A stretch of 64,000 bases of DNA, taken from assembly GCF_022662575.1 (NCBI RefSeq), contig NZ_JALBFU010000001.1, positions 382,381 through 446,380 of the forward strand. Direction: 5' to 3'. The stretch is from Luteimonas aquatica (GTDB lineage Bacteria > Pseudomonadota > Gammaproteobacteria > Xanthomonadales > Xanthomonadaceae). A program made the translations under genes and the position numbers. The notes under the pieces are model-generated. The model was not told where the DNA came from and did not search any database. It was given only the letters and a program-made list of their open reading frames with translations. Shown here piece after piece: positions 27,317-36,086 of the stretch (positions are counted from its first letter, which is position 1; each line of letters opens with the position of its first letter).

Positions 27317-27964
27317 ATGACGATCCGGGTATTTCTGGTCGACGACCATGCCTTGGTCCGCGCCGGGATGCGCATGATCCTCTCGGGCGAGACCGACATC
27401 GAGGTGGTCGGCGAGGCGGCCAGCGGCGAGGACGCGCTGCCGCAGATCCGCAAGCTCAAGCCGGACGTGGTGCTGTGCGACCTGCACCTGCCGGGCGTCA
27501 GCGGCATGGAGGTGACCGAGCGCGTGGTCAAGGGCGATCACGGCACGCGCGTGGTGGTGGTGTCGGTGCTGGAGGACGGGCCGATCCCCAAGCGGGTGAT
27601 CGAGGCCGGCGCTTCCGGCTATGTGGGCAAGGGCGGCGATTCGGCGGAGCTGATCCGCGCGGTGCGCGATGTCGCGCTCGGCAAGCGCTACCTGGCCAGC
27701 AGCGTGGCGCAGAAGCTGGCGCTTTCGGGCATCGGCGGCGACGGCACGCCCTTCGATACGCTCTCTCCGCGCGAGCTGGAAGTGGCGATGCTGCTGCTGC
27801 AGGGCCTGCGCCAGGAGGACATCGCCAAGAAGCTCAGCCTGAGCGCGAAGACCGTCAACACGCACAAGGCGCGCCTGTTCGACAAGCTGTCGATCCAGGA
27901 CAACATCGCACTGGCCCGGCTGGCCGGGCAATACGGCCTGAGCGATCCCGCGCAGCCGCTCTAG
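27317..27964 (+). CDS. LuxR-type response regulator (GacA/UvrY family)
   Basis: 215 residues. Receiver domain 1-120 with acidic pair Asp9/Asp10, phospho-acceptor Asp55 in VVLCDLHLPG and the GYVGKGG segment; then a LuxR/FixJ helix-turn-helix (about 148-205) with LSPRELEVAMLLLQGLRQEDIAKKL and TVNTHKARLFDKL. These features match GacA/UvrY, partner of hybrid kinases of the GacS/BarA type that control small RNAs of the CsrA system. No kinase gene is adjacent, as usual for gacA. The ATG at 27317 has AGGGGGA upstream. Convergent with rne. Confidence 0.9.
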   Translation: MTIRVFLVDDHALVRAGMRMILSGETDIEVVGEAASGEDALPQIRKLKPDVVLCDLHLPGVSGMEVTERVVKGDHGTRVVVVSVLEDGPIPKRVIEAGASGYVGKGGDSAELIRAVRDVALGKRYLASSVAQKLALSGIGGDGTPFDTLSPRELEVAMLLLQGLRQEDIAKKLSLSAKTVNTHKARLFDKLSIQDNIALARLAGQYGLSDPAQPL

Positions 27965-28104
27965 CGCGGCTGCTTCCATCATTGCCGGCTTCTGCTCGGC
28001 CTGCTCTGCTGGGCCTGTTCCGTCCGGCCTGTTCCGCGCCCGGCAGGCGCGGTGTCCGGCAGCGACCGGCCCGAGCATGCCCGGGCCGGCGTTGCGCGGC
28101 GCTG

Positions 28105-31100
28105 TTACGCGCTGCGGGAGGTCGGCGGCTGATCGCCTTCGTCGTTGGCGCCGTCGTCTTCGTGGGCCACGGTGCGCACCGGCTCGGCAGGCGTTTCCAG
28201 CACGGGCTCGGCGACGGGCACGTCGGGCGTCGGCGTCATGTCGAACAGGCCGGGCATGCGGTGCTCGGCGAGGTTGCGTTCCGGTTCGGCCGGCTGCGGC
28301 GCGGGGACCGCATGCGCCTCCGGTGCCGGCGCGGCGGGCGCCTGCTGCTCGGCGAGCGTTTCATCGGCGGCCGGTGCCCGGACGACGGCGGGCTCGGCGG
28401 CCCACGCTTTCACGGCGGGCGTCTCGACGGCAGGCGCTTCCAAGTCAAGCGCCTCGACCGTGCGTGCTTCCACGGCAGGCGTTTCGACGGCGTGCGTGTC
28501 GGCAACGGATGCCGTGGCGGTGTCTTCCGCCACCGGAGCCGCGAAGCCCGGATCGACCGGCCGGGATTCGGCTTCGGCGGCGGGCGCGGCGGCGATGGCG
28601 TGCTCCGTGGTCGCGTTTGCGACGGAGGTGGACACGGCCTCGGCCACGCGGACGGTTTCTCCCGTGGCGGCAGCCGGCGCCTGCGCGGGCGCGGCCTCCG
28701 CGGCGGAAGGCGGCGCGATGCCGCCAGCGGTGGCGGTCGTGGGCTTCGCGGCGGCCTGCGGCGCTTCCTGCTCGTCGTCGAAGTCGAACTCCGGCTGCGA
28801 ACGGTCCATCTTCAGCGCCGGCTCGTCGCCGGCGGCCTCGTCGGCGATTTCCAGGCCGGCTTCGCCGGTCTCGCCGATGCCGGCAGTCTCGCCGCCACGA
28901 CGGCGACGGCGACCGCCACGGCGTCCGCGACGGCGACGGCCGCCGGCCTCGCCGTCCTGCTTGTCGGCGGCCTGCGCATCGAGATCGGCGACGCTCTGCG
29001 CCGCTTCGGCGTCCGCGGTCGCCGCGGCCGAGGTCACCGGTTGTTCGGCGGCGGCCGTGGCGATGGCGGCCTGCTCGGCAACGTTGGCGTTCGGCAACGG
29101 CTTCTCCAGGACCTCGGCCGGCTGCGCCGGCGCGGGAGCGGCGGCGGCCGGTTCCTTGCGCGGCTCCTCGTTCTGCTTCCTGGTGTTCTGCGGCTGCTTC
29201 TGCTGCTGGCCTTGCGGGCTCTGCTGCGGGCGCTGCTGCTGTTGCGGCTTGTTCTGCTGCTTTTGCTGCTGCGGCTGCTTCTGCTGCTGGCCTTGCGCGG
29301 AGGACTGCGGCTGCGCATTCTGGCGCGCGTCGCCGCCGCGCGATTCGTCGCGACGGTTGCGCTCGCCGCCACGGTCGCCGCGCTCACGATCGCGGTCGCG
29401 GCCCTGCTGCTTGCCACCGCGCTGGTCGCGGCGCTGCTGGTTGCCGCGTTCGCCGCGTGTGCCCTGGGCATCGGACTGCGGACGCGGGCTCGCAGCGGCC
29501 GGTGCCGCGGCGGGCTCGGAACCGAAGAGGTTCTTCAGCCAGCCGATCAGGCCGCCGCTGGTGGGCGCAACGAGCGGCGCGGCCGCGACCGGGGCGGGCG
29601 CCGGCACGGGTTCCGGCGCCGGGCGCGGTTCGCGGACCGGCGCGGGCTGCGCCGGCTTGACGTTCTTCACTGCCGGCGCGGCGGGCACGTTGAGGTTGGC
29701 CTTGGTCAGCGCGATGGTCGCCAGACGGCGCGGCGTGCCGCGCTGGTAGCTCGGCTTGGCGGTTTCCTCGCCCAGCTCGTTCTCGCGCAGGCGCGTGACC
29801 TCGTAGTGCGGAGTATGCAGTTGCTCGTCGGCGACGATCAGGATCGGCGCGTCGTGGCGCTTCTCGATCTCGGCCAGCGCGCGGCGCTTCTCGTTGAGCA
29901 GGAAGTTGGCGATCTCCACCGGCGCCTGCACCAGCACCTGGCCGGTGTTGTCCTTCATCGCATGCTCCTCGGCGATGCGGATGATCGACAGCGACAGCGA
30001 CTCGATGCTGCGCATGCGGCCGTGGCCCTCGCAGCGCGGGCAGACGATCTGGCTGGATTCGCCCAGGCTGGGGCGCAGGCGCTGGCGCGACATTTCCATC
30101 AGGCCGAACTTGGAGATGCGGCCGAGCTGGACGCGCGCGCGGTCGAAGCGCAGGGCGTTCTGCAGGCGGTTCTCGACCTCGCGCTGGTGCTTGTTCGAGG
30201 TCATGTCGATGAAGTCGATCACCACCAGGCCGCCCAGGTCGCGCAGGCGCATCTGACGGGCCACTTCCTCGGCCGCCTCGAGATTGGTGTTGAACGCCGT
30301 TTCCTCGATGTCGCCGCCCTTGGTGGCGCGCGCGGAGTTGACGTCGATCGCGGTCAGCGCCTCGGTCTGGTCGATCACCAGGGCGCCGCCGGAGGGCAGG
30401 CGCACGGTGCGTTCGTAGGCGCTCTCGATCTGCGACTCGATCTGGAAGCGGTTGAACAGCGGGGTGTCGTCGGTGTAGTGCTTGAGCTTGCGCAGGTTGT
30501 GCGGCATCACCTGCTCGACGAACTCCCTGGCCTCGGCGTGCATCTCCGGGGTGTCGACGAGGATCTCGCCGATGTCGGCGCGCATGTAGTCGCGCAGGGC
30601 GCGGATGATCAGCCGCGATTCCTGGTAGATCAGGAACGGCGCCGGCTTGGCCAGGGCGGCGTCCGCCACGGCCTTCCACACCGACAGCAGGTAATCCAGG
30701 TCCCACTGCAGCTCTTCGGCGTCGCGGCCGACGCCGGCGGTGCGGATGATCACGCCCATGTCGTCGGGGATGTTGAGCTTGTCCATCGCCTCCTTCAGGG
30801 CGGCGCGGTCGTCGCCCTCGATGCGGCGCGAGACGCCGCCGGCGGTGGGCGAGTTGGGCATCAGCACCATGTAGCGGCCGGCCAGGGAGATGAACGTGGT
30901 CAGGGCGGCGCCCTTGTTGCCGCGCTCTTCCTTGTCGACCTGGACCACCACTTCCTGGCCCTCGCGCAGCAGTTCGCGGATGCCGGCCTTGTGATGGTCG
31001 ACACCGGACTGGAAGTAGTCGCGGGAGATTTCCTTCAGCGGCAGGAAGCCGTGGCGCTCGCCGCCGTAGTCGACGAAGGCGGCCTCGAGGGAGGGTTCGA

Positions 31101-31245
31101 GCCGGGTGATGCGGCCCTTGTAGATGTTGGACTTCTTCTGTTCCTTGGACGGTTGCTCGATGTCGATGTCGTACAGGGTCTGTCCGTCGACGATGGCCAC
31201 GCGCAGTTCTTCGGCCTGCGTGGCGTTGATCAGCATGCGTTTCAT
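28105..31245 (-). CDS. rne: Ribonuclease E
   Basis: 1046 residues. The catalytic half (1-510) has the S1 domain (about 39-120), DNase I-like catalytic Asp301 (AIDVNS) and Asp344 (VVIDFIDM), and the zinc-link CPRCEGHG with Cys402/Cys405. The C-terminal half is disordered: an Arg-rich RNA-binding stretch ([12 protein letters not shown]), a Gln-rich segment ([15 protein letters not shown]) and an Ala/Val/Pro/Glu repeat region (VETPAVEA). It initiates mRNA decay and processes rRNA and tRNA as the degradosome core at the membrane. The start at 31245 is one of two nearby ATGs (also 31236). A 480-base divergent region precedes it, in keeping with the long autoregulated 5' UTR of E. coli rne. Confidence 0.96.
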   Translation of the reverse strand: MKRMLINATQAEELRVAIVDGQTLYDIDIEQPSKEQKKSNIYKGRITRLEPSLEAAFVDYGGERHGFLPLKEISRDYFQSGVDHHKAGIRELLREGQEVVVQVDKEERGNKGAALTTFISLAGRYMVLMPNSPTAGGVSRRIEGDDRAALKEAMDKLNIPDDMGVIIRTAGVGRDAEELQWDLDYLLSVWKAVADAALAKPAPFLIYQESRLIIRALRDYMRADIGEILVDTPEMHAEAREFVEQVMPHNLRKLKHYTDDTPLFNRFQIESQIESAYERTVRLPSGGALVIDQTEALTAIDVNSARATKGGDIEETAFNTNLEAAEEVARQMRLRDLGGLVVIDFIDMTSNKHQREVENRLQNALRFDRARVQLGRISKFGLMEMSRQRLRPSLGESSQIVCPRCEGHGRMRSIESLSLSIIRIAEEHAMKDNTGQVLVQAPVEIANFLLNEKRRALAEIEKRHDAPILIVADEQLHTPHYEVTRLRENELGEETAKPSYQRGTPRRLATIALTKANLNVPAAPAVKNVKPAQPAPVREPRPAPEPVPAPAPVAAAPLVAPTSGGLIGWLKNLFGSEPAAAPAAASPRPQSDAQGTRGERGNQQRRDQRGGKQQGRDRDRERGDRGGERNRRDESRGGDARQNAQPQSSAQGQQQKQPQQQKQQNKPQQQQRPQQSPQGQQQKQPQNTRKQNEEPRKEPAAAAPAPAQPAEVLEKPLPNANVAEQAAIATAAAEQPVTSAAATADAEAAQSVADLDAQAADKQDGEAGGRRRRGRRGGRRRRRGGETAGIGETGEAGLEIADEAAGDEPALKMDRSQPEFDFDDEQEAPQAAAKPTTATAGGIAPPSAAEAAPAQAPAAATGETVRVAEAVSTSVANATTEHAIAAAPAAEAESRPVDPGFAAPVAEDTATASVADTHAVETPAVEARTVEALDLEAPAVETPAVKAWAAEPAVVRAPAADETLAEQQAPAAPAPEAHAVPAPQPAEPERNLAEHRMPGLFDMTPTPDVPVAEPVLETPAEPVRTVAHEDDGANDEGDQPPTSRSA

Positions 31246-31728
31246 TGTTGCGGTCCTCGCGCGCTTCCTCCCGCCCGGGGGCAGGGCACGCGACAACGCC
31301 GGGGCGTGACGCCTGGATCGGCCTGGTGAATCAGCCTGTTGCATCGGCCTGGTCGCCTGCCGCGCAAGCGCAGCGGCGACCGGGTTTGCCATCCAGCGCT
31401 ACAACACCACGGCATGCCGCGGGAGCGCTTGTTACATAACTTGTTACGGGGCCGGCGGCTTTGGACCCTTGCCCTTGGGGCAGACAGGCTTGAGCCGCGC
31501 GGGACATGTTCAGCGCGAATGGGCGAGCCATCCGACGAGGCGCGGAGCCGATGGGCCGTCGCTGGTAACATCGATGCCCCGGGGGCAGCGATGTCGCGCG
31601 GACCTATCCGCGGGGAGGCGGGCTTTCGGCCCTCTGCCATGTTTGCCGGTCGCCAGGCGTCCGGCGGCAACTCCCTGCGAAATCAGAACCTTACCTCGCG
31701 TCGCGAGTGTAGCAGACGAAAAGCATCG
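31246..31728. promoter_or_regulatory. Divergent region between rne and rluC
   Basis: 483 bases with no credible gene. It must hold promoters for both directions. In gammaproteobacteria the rne mRNA has a long structured 5' UTR through which RNase E controls its own level; the length here would allow it. A directly repeated TTGTTAC (about 31430-31447, around ATAAC) lies in an A/T-rich patch and could be part of a promoter. I did not find a fully convincing -35/-10 pair. Confidence 0.5.
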
Positions 31729-32703
31729 ATGCCCCATTCAGTTTCTCCCGCTTCATCCTCTGGTGGCGTTCGCCTGGTCCGCGTGGCCGAGGACCGCGAA
31801 GGCCAGCGGCTCGACAATTTCCTGCTCGGCCAGCTCAAGGGGGCGCCCAAGTCCTTGATCTACAAGCTGGTGCGCAGCGGGCAGGTGCGGGTGAACGGCG
31901 GCCGGGCCAAGGCCGAGACCCGTCTCCAGGGCGGGGACGAGGTGCGCATCCCGCCGGTGCGCCTGGGCGAGCCTGCGGAAAAGGGCAAGCCGGCCAGGGG
32001 ACTGCTGGAGGCGATGGAAGCCAGCATCCTCTTCGAGGACGCGCGCCTGCTGGCGATCAACAAGCCCTCCGGGGTGGCCAGCCATGGCGGCAGCGGCATC
32101 AGTTTCGGCGCCATCGAGACGCTACGTGCGCTGCGTCCCGGGCAGTCGCTGGAGCTGGTACACCGCCTGGACCGCGACACCTCTGGCCTGCTGGTGGTGG
32201 CCAAGAAGCGCTCGGCGCTGACCGAGCTGCAGGCGCTGATGCGGGAGGATCGCGCCGTCAGCGGCGCGGGCATCGCCAAGCGCTACCTGGCGCTGCTGGT
32301 CGGGCGCATGCCCGACGGGGTGATGAGCGTGGACGCGCCGCTGCACGTGGGGCTGCGCCAGGGCGGGGAGCGGCACGTGCAGGTCAACGCGACGGGCAAG
32401 CCCTCGCTCAGCCACTTCCGGGTGCTGGAGCGGCGCGGCGGGCACTCCTATTGCGAGGTGCGCATCGAGACGGGACGCACGCACCAGATCCGCGTGCATG
32501 CGCAGCACATCGGCCATGCGGTGGCCGGCGACGACAAGTACGGGGATGCCGCGGTCAATGCGCGGCTGCGCGAGCGCAGCGGATTGAAGCGGCTGTTCCT
32601 GCATGCCACCTCGCTGGAATTCACGCTCGATGGCGGCAAGGCGCCCTATGTGTTGAACGCGCCGCTTGCGCCGGAACTTGCCGAGGTATTGGACCGCTTG
32701 TGA
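31729..32703 (+). CDS. rluC: 23S rRNA pseudouridine synthase RluC
   Basis: 324 residues. An S4 RNA-binding domain (about 25-85) precedes the RluA-type catalytic domain with the active-site motif HRLDRDTSG; the catalytic Asp is 148. Further conserved parts are NKPSGVASHGG and ETGRTHQIRVHAQHIGHAVAGD. It makes pseudouridines in helices 38 and 67-90 of 23S rRNA. Divergent from rne, the same arrangement as in Escherichia coli and Pseudomonas. ATG at 31729 gives the usual short N-terminus. Confidence 0.96.
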   Translation: MPHSVSPASSSGGVRLVRVAEDREGQRLDNFLLGQLKGAPKSLIYKLVRSGQVRVNGGRAKAETRLQGGDEVRIPPVRLGEPAEKGKPARGLLEAMEASILFEDARLLAINKPSGVASHGGSGISFGAIETLRALRPGQSLELVHRLDRDTSGLLVVAKKRSALTELQALMREDRAVSGAGIAKRYLALLVGRMPDGVMSVDAPLHVGLRQGGERHVQVNATGKPSLSHFRVLERRGGHSYCEVRIETGRTHQIRVHAQHIGHAVAGDDKYGDAAVNARLRERSGLKRLFLHATSLEFTLDGGKAPYVLNAPLAPELAEVLDRL

Positions 32704-32817
32704 AGCCGCGCACCAAATCGCCGCAACAGCGGCGGGAGCCCAACATGAGGGCGGCTTCGTCTTGCGCGGACATTATTTTTCCGCGGCGCCGATGACGGAA
32801 AGCGGGGCGGACCGCCG

Positions 32818-33234
32818 CTATTCCAGATTGAAATCCACCGGGATGCGGATGCGCCCGCGCTGGTGCTCGCCGTTGATGATGGTCGGGTAATAGCGCCAAT
32901 GCCGCGCCGCTTCCAGGGCGGCCTGATCGAGTTGGCGATTCTTGCTGGAGCGCTCGACGAAAGCCCGCAGGAACTTTCCGTCCCGATCGACCCGGACGAT
33001 GATGACCACGGTTCCTTCGATACCCGCTTGTCGCGCCTCGGCGGGATAGACCGGCGGATTTGCGTTCTTCGATGCGATGTCCACCGAGGCGCCGTAATCG
33101 CCCGATCCAGGAAGCGGTGGCCTCCTGTCCCGCGCGGGACAGGCCAGGCTGACGCCGAGACAGGCGATCAGGGCGAGCCACGCGGCACGCTGCGCATGGC
33201 GGCGTCTTGCGGTGGATGAGGGCATGCGATTCAT
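32818..33234 (-). CDS. Small TonB-domain protein
   Basis: 138 residues. A signal-anchor or signal peptide (about 17-34, AWLALIACLGVSLACPA) and then a TonB-type C-terminal domain (about 55-138) with PPVYPAEARQAGIEGTVVI and AALEAARHWRYYPTI. It lacks the Pro-rich spacer of true TonB, so it may be a periplasmic TonB-domain protein rather than an energy transducer. The ATG overlaps the stop of phhB (ATGA), so translation is coupled. The link with pterin chemistry is unexplained; co-transcription may be incidental. Confidence 0.8.
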   Translation of the reverse strand: MNRMPSSTARRRHAQRAAWLALIACLGVSLACPARDRRPPLPGSGDYGASVDIASKNANPPVYPAEARQAGIEGTVVIIVRVDRDGKFLRAFVERSSKNRQLDQAALEAARHWRYYPTIINGEHQRGRIRIPVDFNLE

Positions 33235-33572
33235 GAGGCCAGTCGCTCGGCCTTCGCCGCGCAGATGAAGTCGTTCTCGCTCAATCCGCCGACATCGTGC
33301 GTGGAGAAGCGCACCACGCAACGGTCGTAGTGCACGCCGAGGTCGGGATGGTGGTCCTCGCGGTTGGCGACGTGGGCCAGCGCGTTCACGAACGACATCG
33401 TGCGGTAGTAGTCCTGGAAGCGGAACGTCTTGGCGATGGCGGCGCCGTCCTCGACCAGCTCCCAGCCGGGCAATTGCGTTAACAATGCGTTGGCCCGGGA
33501 CGCGTCCAGCCGGTGCGACGCGCCTTTGCGCGGAATGCAATGGGCCTGGGCAAGTTGGGCGATCTCGGACAT
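33231..33572 (-). CDS. phhB: Pterin-4a-carbinolamine dehydratase
   Basis: 113 residues, full length for the family. The active-site signature NREDHHPDLGVHYDRCVV and preceding KTFRFQDYYRTMSFVNALA are clear. It dehydrates 4a-hydroxytetrahydrobiopterin to recycle the pterin cofactor of aromatic amino-acid hydroxylases; no phenylalanine hydroxylase gene is in the window. Also plays roles in molybdopterin-like pathways in some bacteria. It is followed by a TonB-domain gene overlapping by 4 bases. Divergent from nfuA with 110 bases between starts. Confidence 0.95.
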   Translation of the reverse strand: MSEIAQLAQAHCIPRKGASHRLDASRANALLTQLPGWELVEDGAAIAKTFRFQDYYRTMSFVNALAHVANREDHHPDLGVHYDRCVVRFSTHDVGGLSENDFICAAKAERLAS

Positions 33573-33682
33573 GGGGGCTCCAGCGGGCTCGAACTGTGTG
33601 CAGAATGAACGGCGAGCATAAGCGGCGGAATCCGACCGCCATGGAGACGGGCGCGATGTCCGTCGCCCGCTAGAATACGACG

Positions 33683-34279
33683 ATGATTAACATCTCCGAA
33701 ACCGCGCAGGCGCATTTCCGCAAACTGATCGAGCGCGAGGCGGTGCCCGGCATGGGCGTGCGCCTGGCCGCGATGCATGCCGGCACGCCGAAGGCGGACG
33801 TGCGCCTGGAGTTCGCCGAACAGCAGGACCTGCAGGGCGACGAATGGGCGATCGACTGCGAGGGCTTCACGCTCTGGCTGGACGCGGCCAGCGTGCCGTT
33901 CCTGGACGGCGCCGAGATCGACTACGCCACCCAGGTGACCGGCGGACAGCTGCAGATCCGCGCGCCCAAGATCAAGGGCGAGGCGCCCGCGGAATCGGCC
34001 TCGCTGGTCGAGCGCGTGCGCTGGACGGTGGAGCACGAGATCAATCCGCAGCTCGCCCAGCACCGCGGCAACGTCGCGGTGGAGGAGGTCACCGCCGACG
34101 GCGTGGTGCTGCTGCGTTTCGGCGGCGGCTGCCACGGCTGCGGGATGGCCGACGTCACGCTGAAGCAGGGCATCGAGAAGACCCTGCTGACCCGCGTCCC
34201 CGGCGTGACCGCGGTGCGCGATGCGACCGACCACGACACCGGGCAGGCGCCTTACATCGCCCGGAACGGTACGGCGTGA
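33683..34279 (+). CDS. nfuA: Fe-S cluster carrier NfuA
   Basis: 198 residues. The N-terminal A-type-like domain (1-95) lacks the usual three cysteines, as in NfuA; the C-terminal Nfu domain has [16 protein letters not shown] with Cys150 and Cys153. NfuA dimers bridge a [4Fe-4S] cluster through this CxxC and hand it to client enzymes, especially under oxidative stress or iron limitation. Length is typical (E. coli 191). The ATG follows a short spacer after phhB's divergent promoter. Next gene starts 41 bases downstream and may be co-transcribed. Confidence 0.96.
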   Translation: MINISETAQAHFRKLIEREAVPGMGVRLAAMHAGTPKADVRLEFAEQQDLQGDEWAIDCEGFTLWLDAASVPFLDGAEIDYATQVTGGQLQIRAPKIKGEAPAESASLVERVRWTVEHEINPQLAQHRGNVAVEEVTADGVVLLRFGGGCHGCGMADVTLKQGIEKTLLTRVPGVTAVRDATDHDTGQAPYIARNGTA

Positions 34280-34320
34280 GCGGCCGGCGGGATGCGGCCT
34301 GACGGGGCGGGGTCGGGACG

Positions 34321-35973
34321 GTGTTTTCCTCCGCCGAACTGATCGAAGCCCTGCGCGGTCGCCTGCCAGGCGCCGCCAGGCCGCCGGGGGAATTCCCGCC
34401 CGGATGGACGGCCTGGTTCGAGGCGATGCGCGAACGCGTCGGCGCAGTCACCGGCGCCACCGCGGAGGCGGTCCTGGCCATCTTCCTGGCGCGCGAACCG
34501 GCACGGCCGAGGGCGGCGAGCGCCGAACTCAACCGATGGCAGGCCTTCACCACGCTCTGGCGCCAGCAATGGCAGCCCGGAAGCGAGGACGAGCGCGGCC
34601 TGCGCGTGTTCGCCAGCGTGGTCACCCTGCTGGTGCACCTGTTCTTCGCCCTCAGCCTGCTGTACCTGGCCTACGTGCGCTTCATGGCGTTGCCGGAGCA
34701 GGAAGCGGCGCGCGAAGGCGAGGAGGACGTGATCCAGGTCGAGTACATCGGCACGGGCACGCCGCAGTCGCAGGGCGGCGGCGCGGCGCAGGGCGAACCG
34801 ACACCCGAGCGCGCGCCGAGCGCGGCGCCGGCCGAACGGCAGCCCTCGCCGACGCCTCCGGCCCCGCAGCAGGCCGCGGCGACGCCACCGGCCGCCGCCA
34901 CGCCTTCGCCGCCGGTGCCCGAGGCGCCGGCCGCGACGCCGGTCGAGCAGCCGCTCCAGGTCACCGAAACGCCCACGCCCGAACAGACCTTCGTGCTGCC
35001 GCCGCCTCCGCAGGTGCCGGCGCCGCAGCCGAGCCTGCGCACGCCGGAAATCGGTCTGCCCTCGCGCAGCGTGCAGGTGGTGGAAGTGCCGCCGCCCTTG
35101 CAGCCGGTGACCCCGCGCGAAGTGCCGGCCACGCCGATCGCCACGCCGCAGTTGCAGCAGCGCCCGGTGGAAGTGAGCGTGCGCGAGGTGCCGGCGCCGC
35201 TGACGCCGGTGCAGATGCGCGACGTGCCGATGCGGCCGGCGCCGACGCCGCGGATCGACGCGCCCTCGCGCAGCGTCGCCACGCGCGACGTGCCCACGCC
35301 GCCCACGCCCGCGGCGCAACCGCAGCCGGGCGGCGCGCAGACCGCGCAGCCGCAGGCCACGCCGGCGACGGGAACGGCGTCGACCGCATCCACCGCGCGC
35401 CCGGCCGGCGGCCAGCCCGCCGCCAGCAGCGGCGCCAAGGCGCCCGCGGCCGGTGCCGGAACGGGCCCGAAGACGGCGCAGCCGCCGGGCGCGCTGCCTT
35501 CGCCCAAGCGCGGCGACGACTGGGGGCTGTCGGACCGCAATCGGCCGGGCGGCCAGGCCGGCAAGCCGGGCGGTCTGTTCAACGCCGACGGCAGCCCGAA
35601 GCTGCCCGGCGACGGCAAGGTCGGCGGCGGCCTGCCGCCGGGCACGGTGACCGAGGACTTCGAGAAGATCGACCGCAACGGCACCTGGCTCAAGCGTCCG
35701 CCCATCGATTACGAGCCCACCAGCTTCGACAAGTTCTGGGTGCCGAACGAGACGCTGCTGCAGGAGTGGGTGAGGCGCAGCATCAAGAAGGTGCTGATCC
35801 CGATCCCGGGCACGTCGAAGACGATCAACTGCTCGGTGGTGATGCTGATGCTGGGCGGCGCCTGCAGCATCAGCGATCCCAACATGCAGGACGTGGAGGC
35901 CGGGGCGCGCCCGCCGCCGGACGTGCCGTTCAAGCCCGAGCTGCAGGAAGACCAGGGCAGCCTGAAGAAGTAG
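34321..35973 (+). CDS. Pro-rich transmembrane repetitive protein
   Basis: 550 residues from a GTG start. The N-terminal 95 residues are cytoplasmic, one membrane helix spans about 96-119, and the rest is periplasmic. About 130-420 is dominated by Pro/Ala/Thr/Val with imperfect repeats of the type REVPAP, RDVPMRPAP, SRSV; 470-550 is a compact domain with two Cys (INCSVVM, GGACSIS). Comparable Xanthomonas genes are annotated transmembrane repetitive protein. A long Pro-rich periplasmic arm on a membrane helix resembles TonB architecture, but the last domain is not TonB-like. Role unknown; perhaps an envelope-spanning structural or energy-coupling protein. Confidence 0.75.
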   Translation: MFSSAELIEALRGRLPGAARPPGEFPPGWTAWFEAMRERVGAVTGATAEAVLAIFLAREPARPRAASAELNRWQAFTTLWRQQWQPGSEDERGLRVFASVVTLLVHLFFALSLLYLAYVRFMALPEQEAAREGEEDVIQVEYIGTGTPQSQGGGAAQGEPTPERAPSAAPAERQPSPTPPAPQQAAATPPAAATPSPPVPEAPAATPVEQPLQVTETPTPEQTFVLPPPPQVPAPQPSLRTPEIGLPSRSVQVVEVPPPLQPVTPREVPATPIATPQLQQRPVEVSVREVPAPLTPVQMRDVPMRPAPTPRIDAPSRSVATRDVPTPPTPAAQPQPGGAQTAQPQATPATGTASTASTARPAGGQPAASSGAKAPAAGAGTGPKTAQPPGALPSPKRGDDWGLSDRNRPGGQAGKPGGLFNADGSPKLPGDGKVGGGLPPGTVTEDFEKIDRNGTWLKRPPIDYEPTSFDKFWVPNETLLQEWVRRSIKKVLIPIPGTSKTINCSVVMLMLGGACSISDPNMQDVEAGARPPPDVPFKPELQEDQGSLKK

Positions 35974-36086
35974 CCGCGTCCGCGGTCCGCCATCGACGAC
36001 GCTCGCGCATCTTCCAGTAGAATGCGCGGGCGTCCCCAGCTCGTAGCCAGGCAAGCGCTCCCTTTGCCGCTTCCCTACGAGCCGAC

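Noticed and set aside
29180-29300. Gln-rich repeat in rne suspected as a frameshift or assembly artefact.
   Set aside because: The frame is continuous and Gln/Pro/Arg-rich disordered tails are common in RNase E of GC-rich gammaproteobacteria.
27475-31329. Very long open frame on the plus strand opposite rne.
   Set aside because: It has the Gly/Arg/Ala/Leu bias of an antisense shadow in a GC-rich gene; RNase E on the other strand explains the region completely. The same applies to long frames opposite the two RND pumps.
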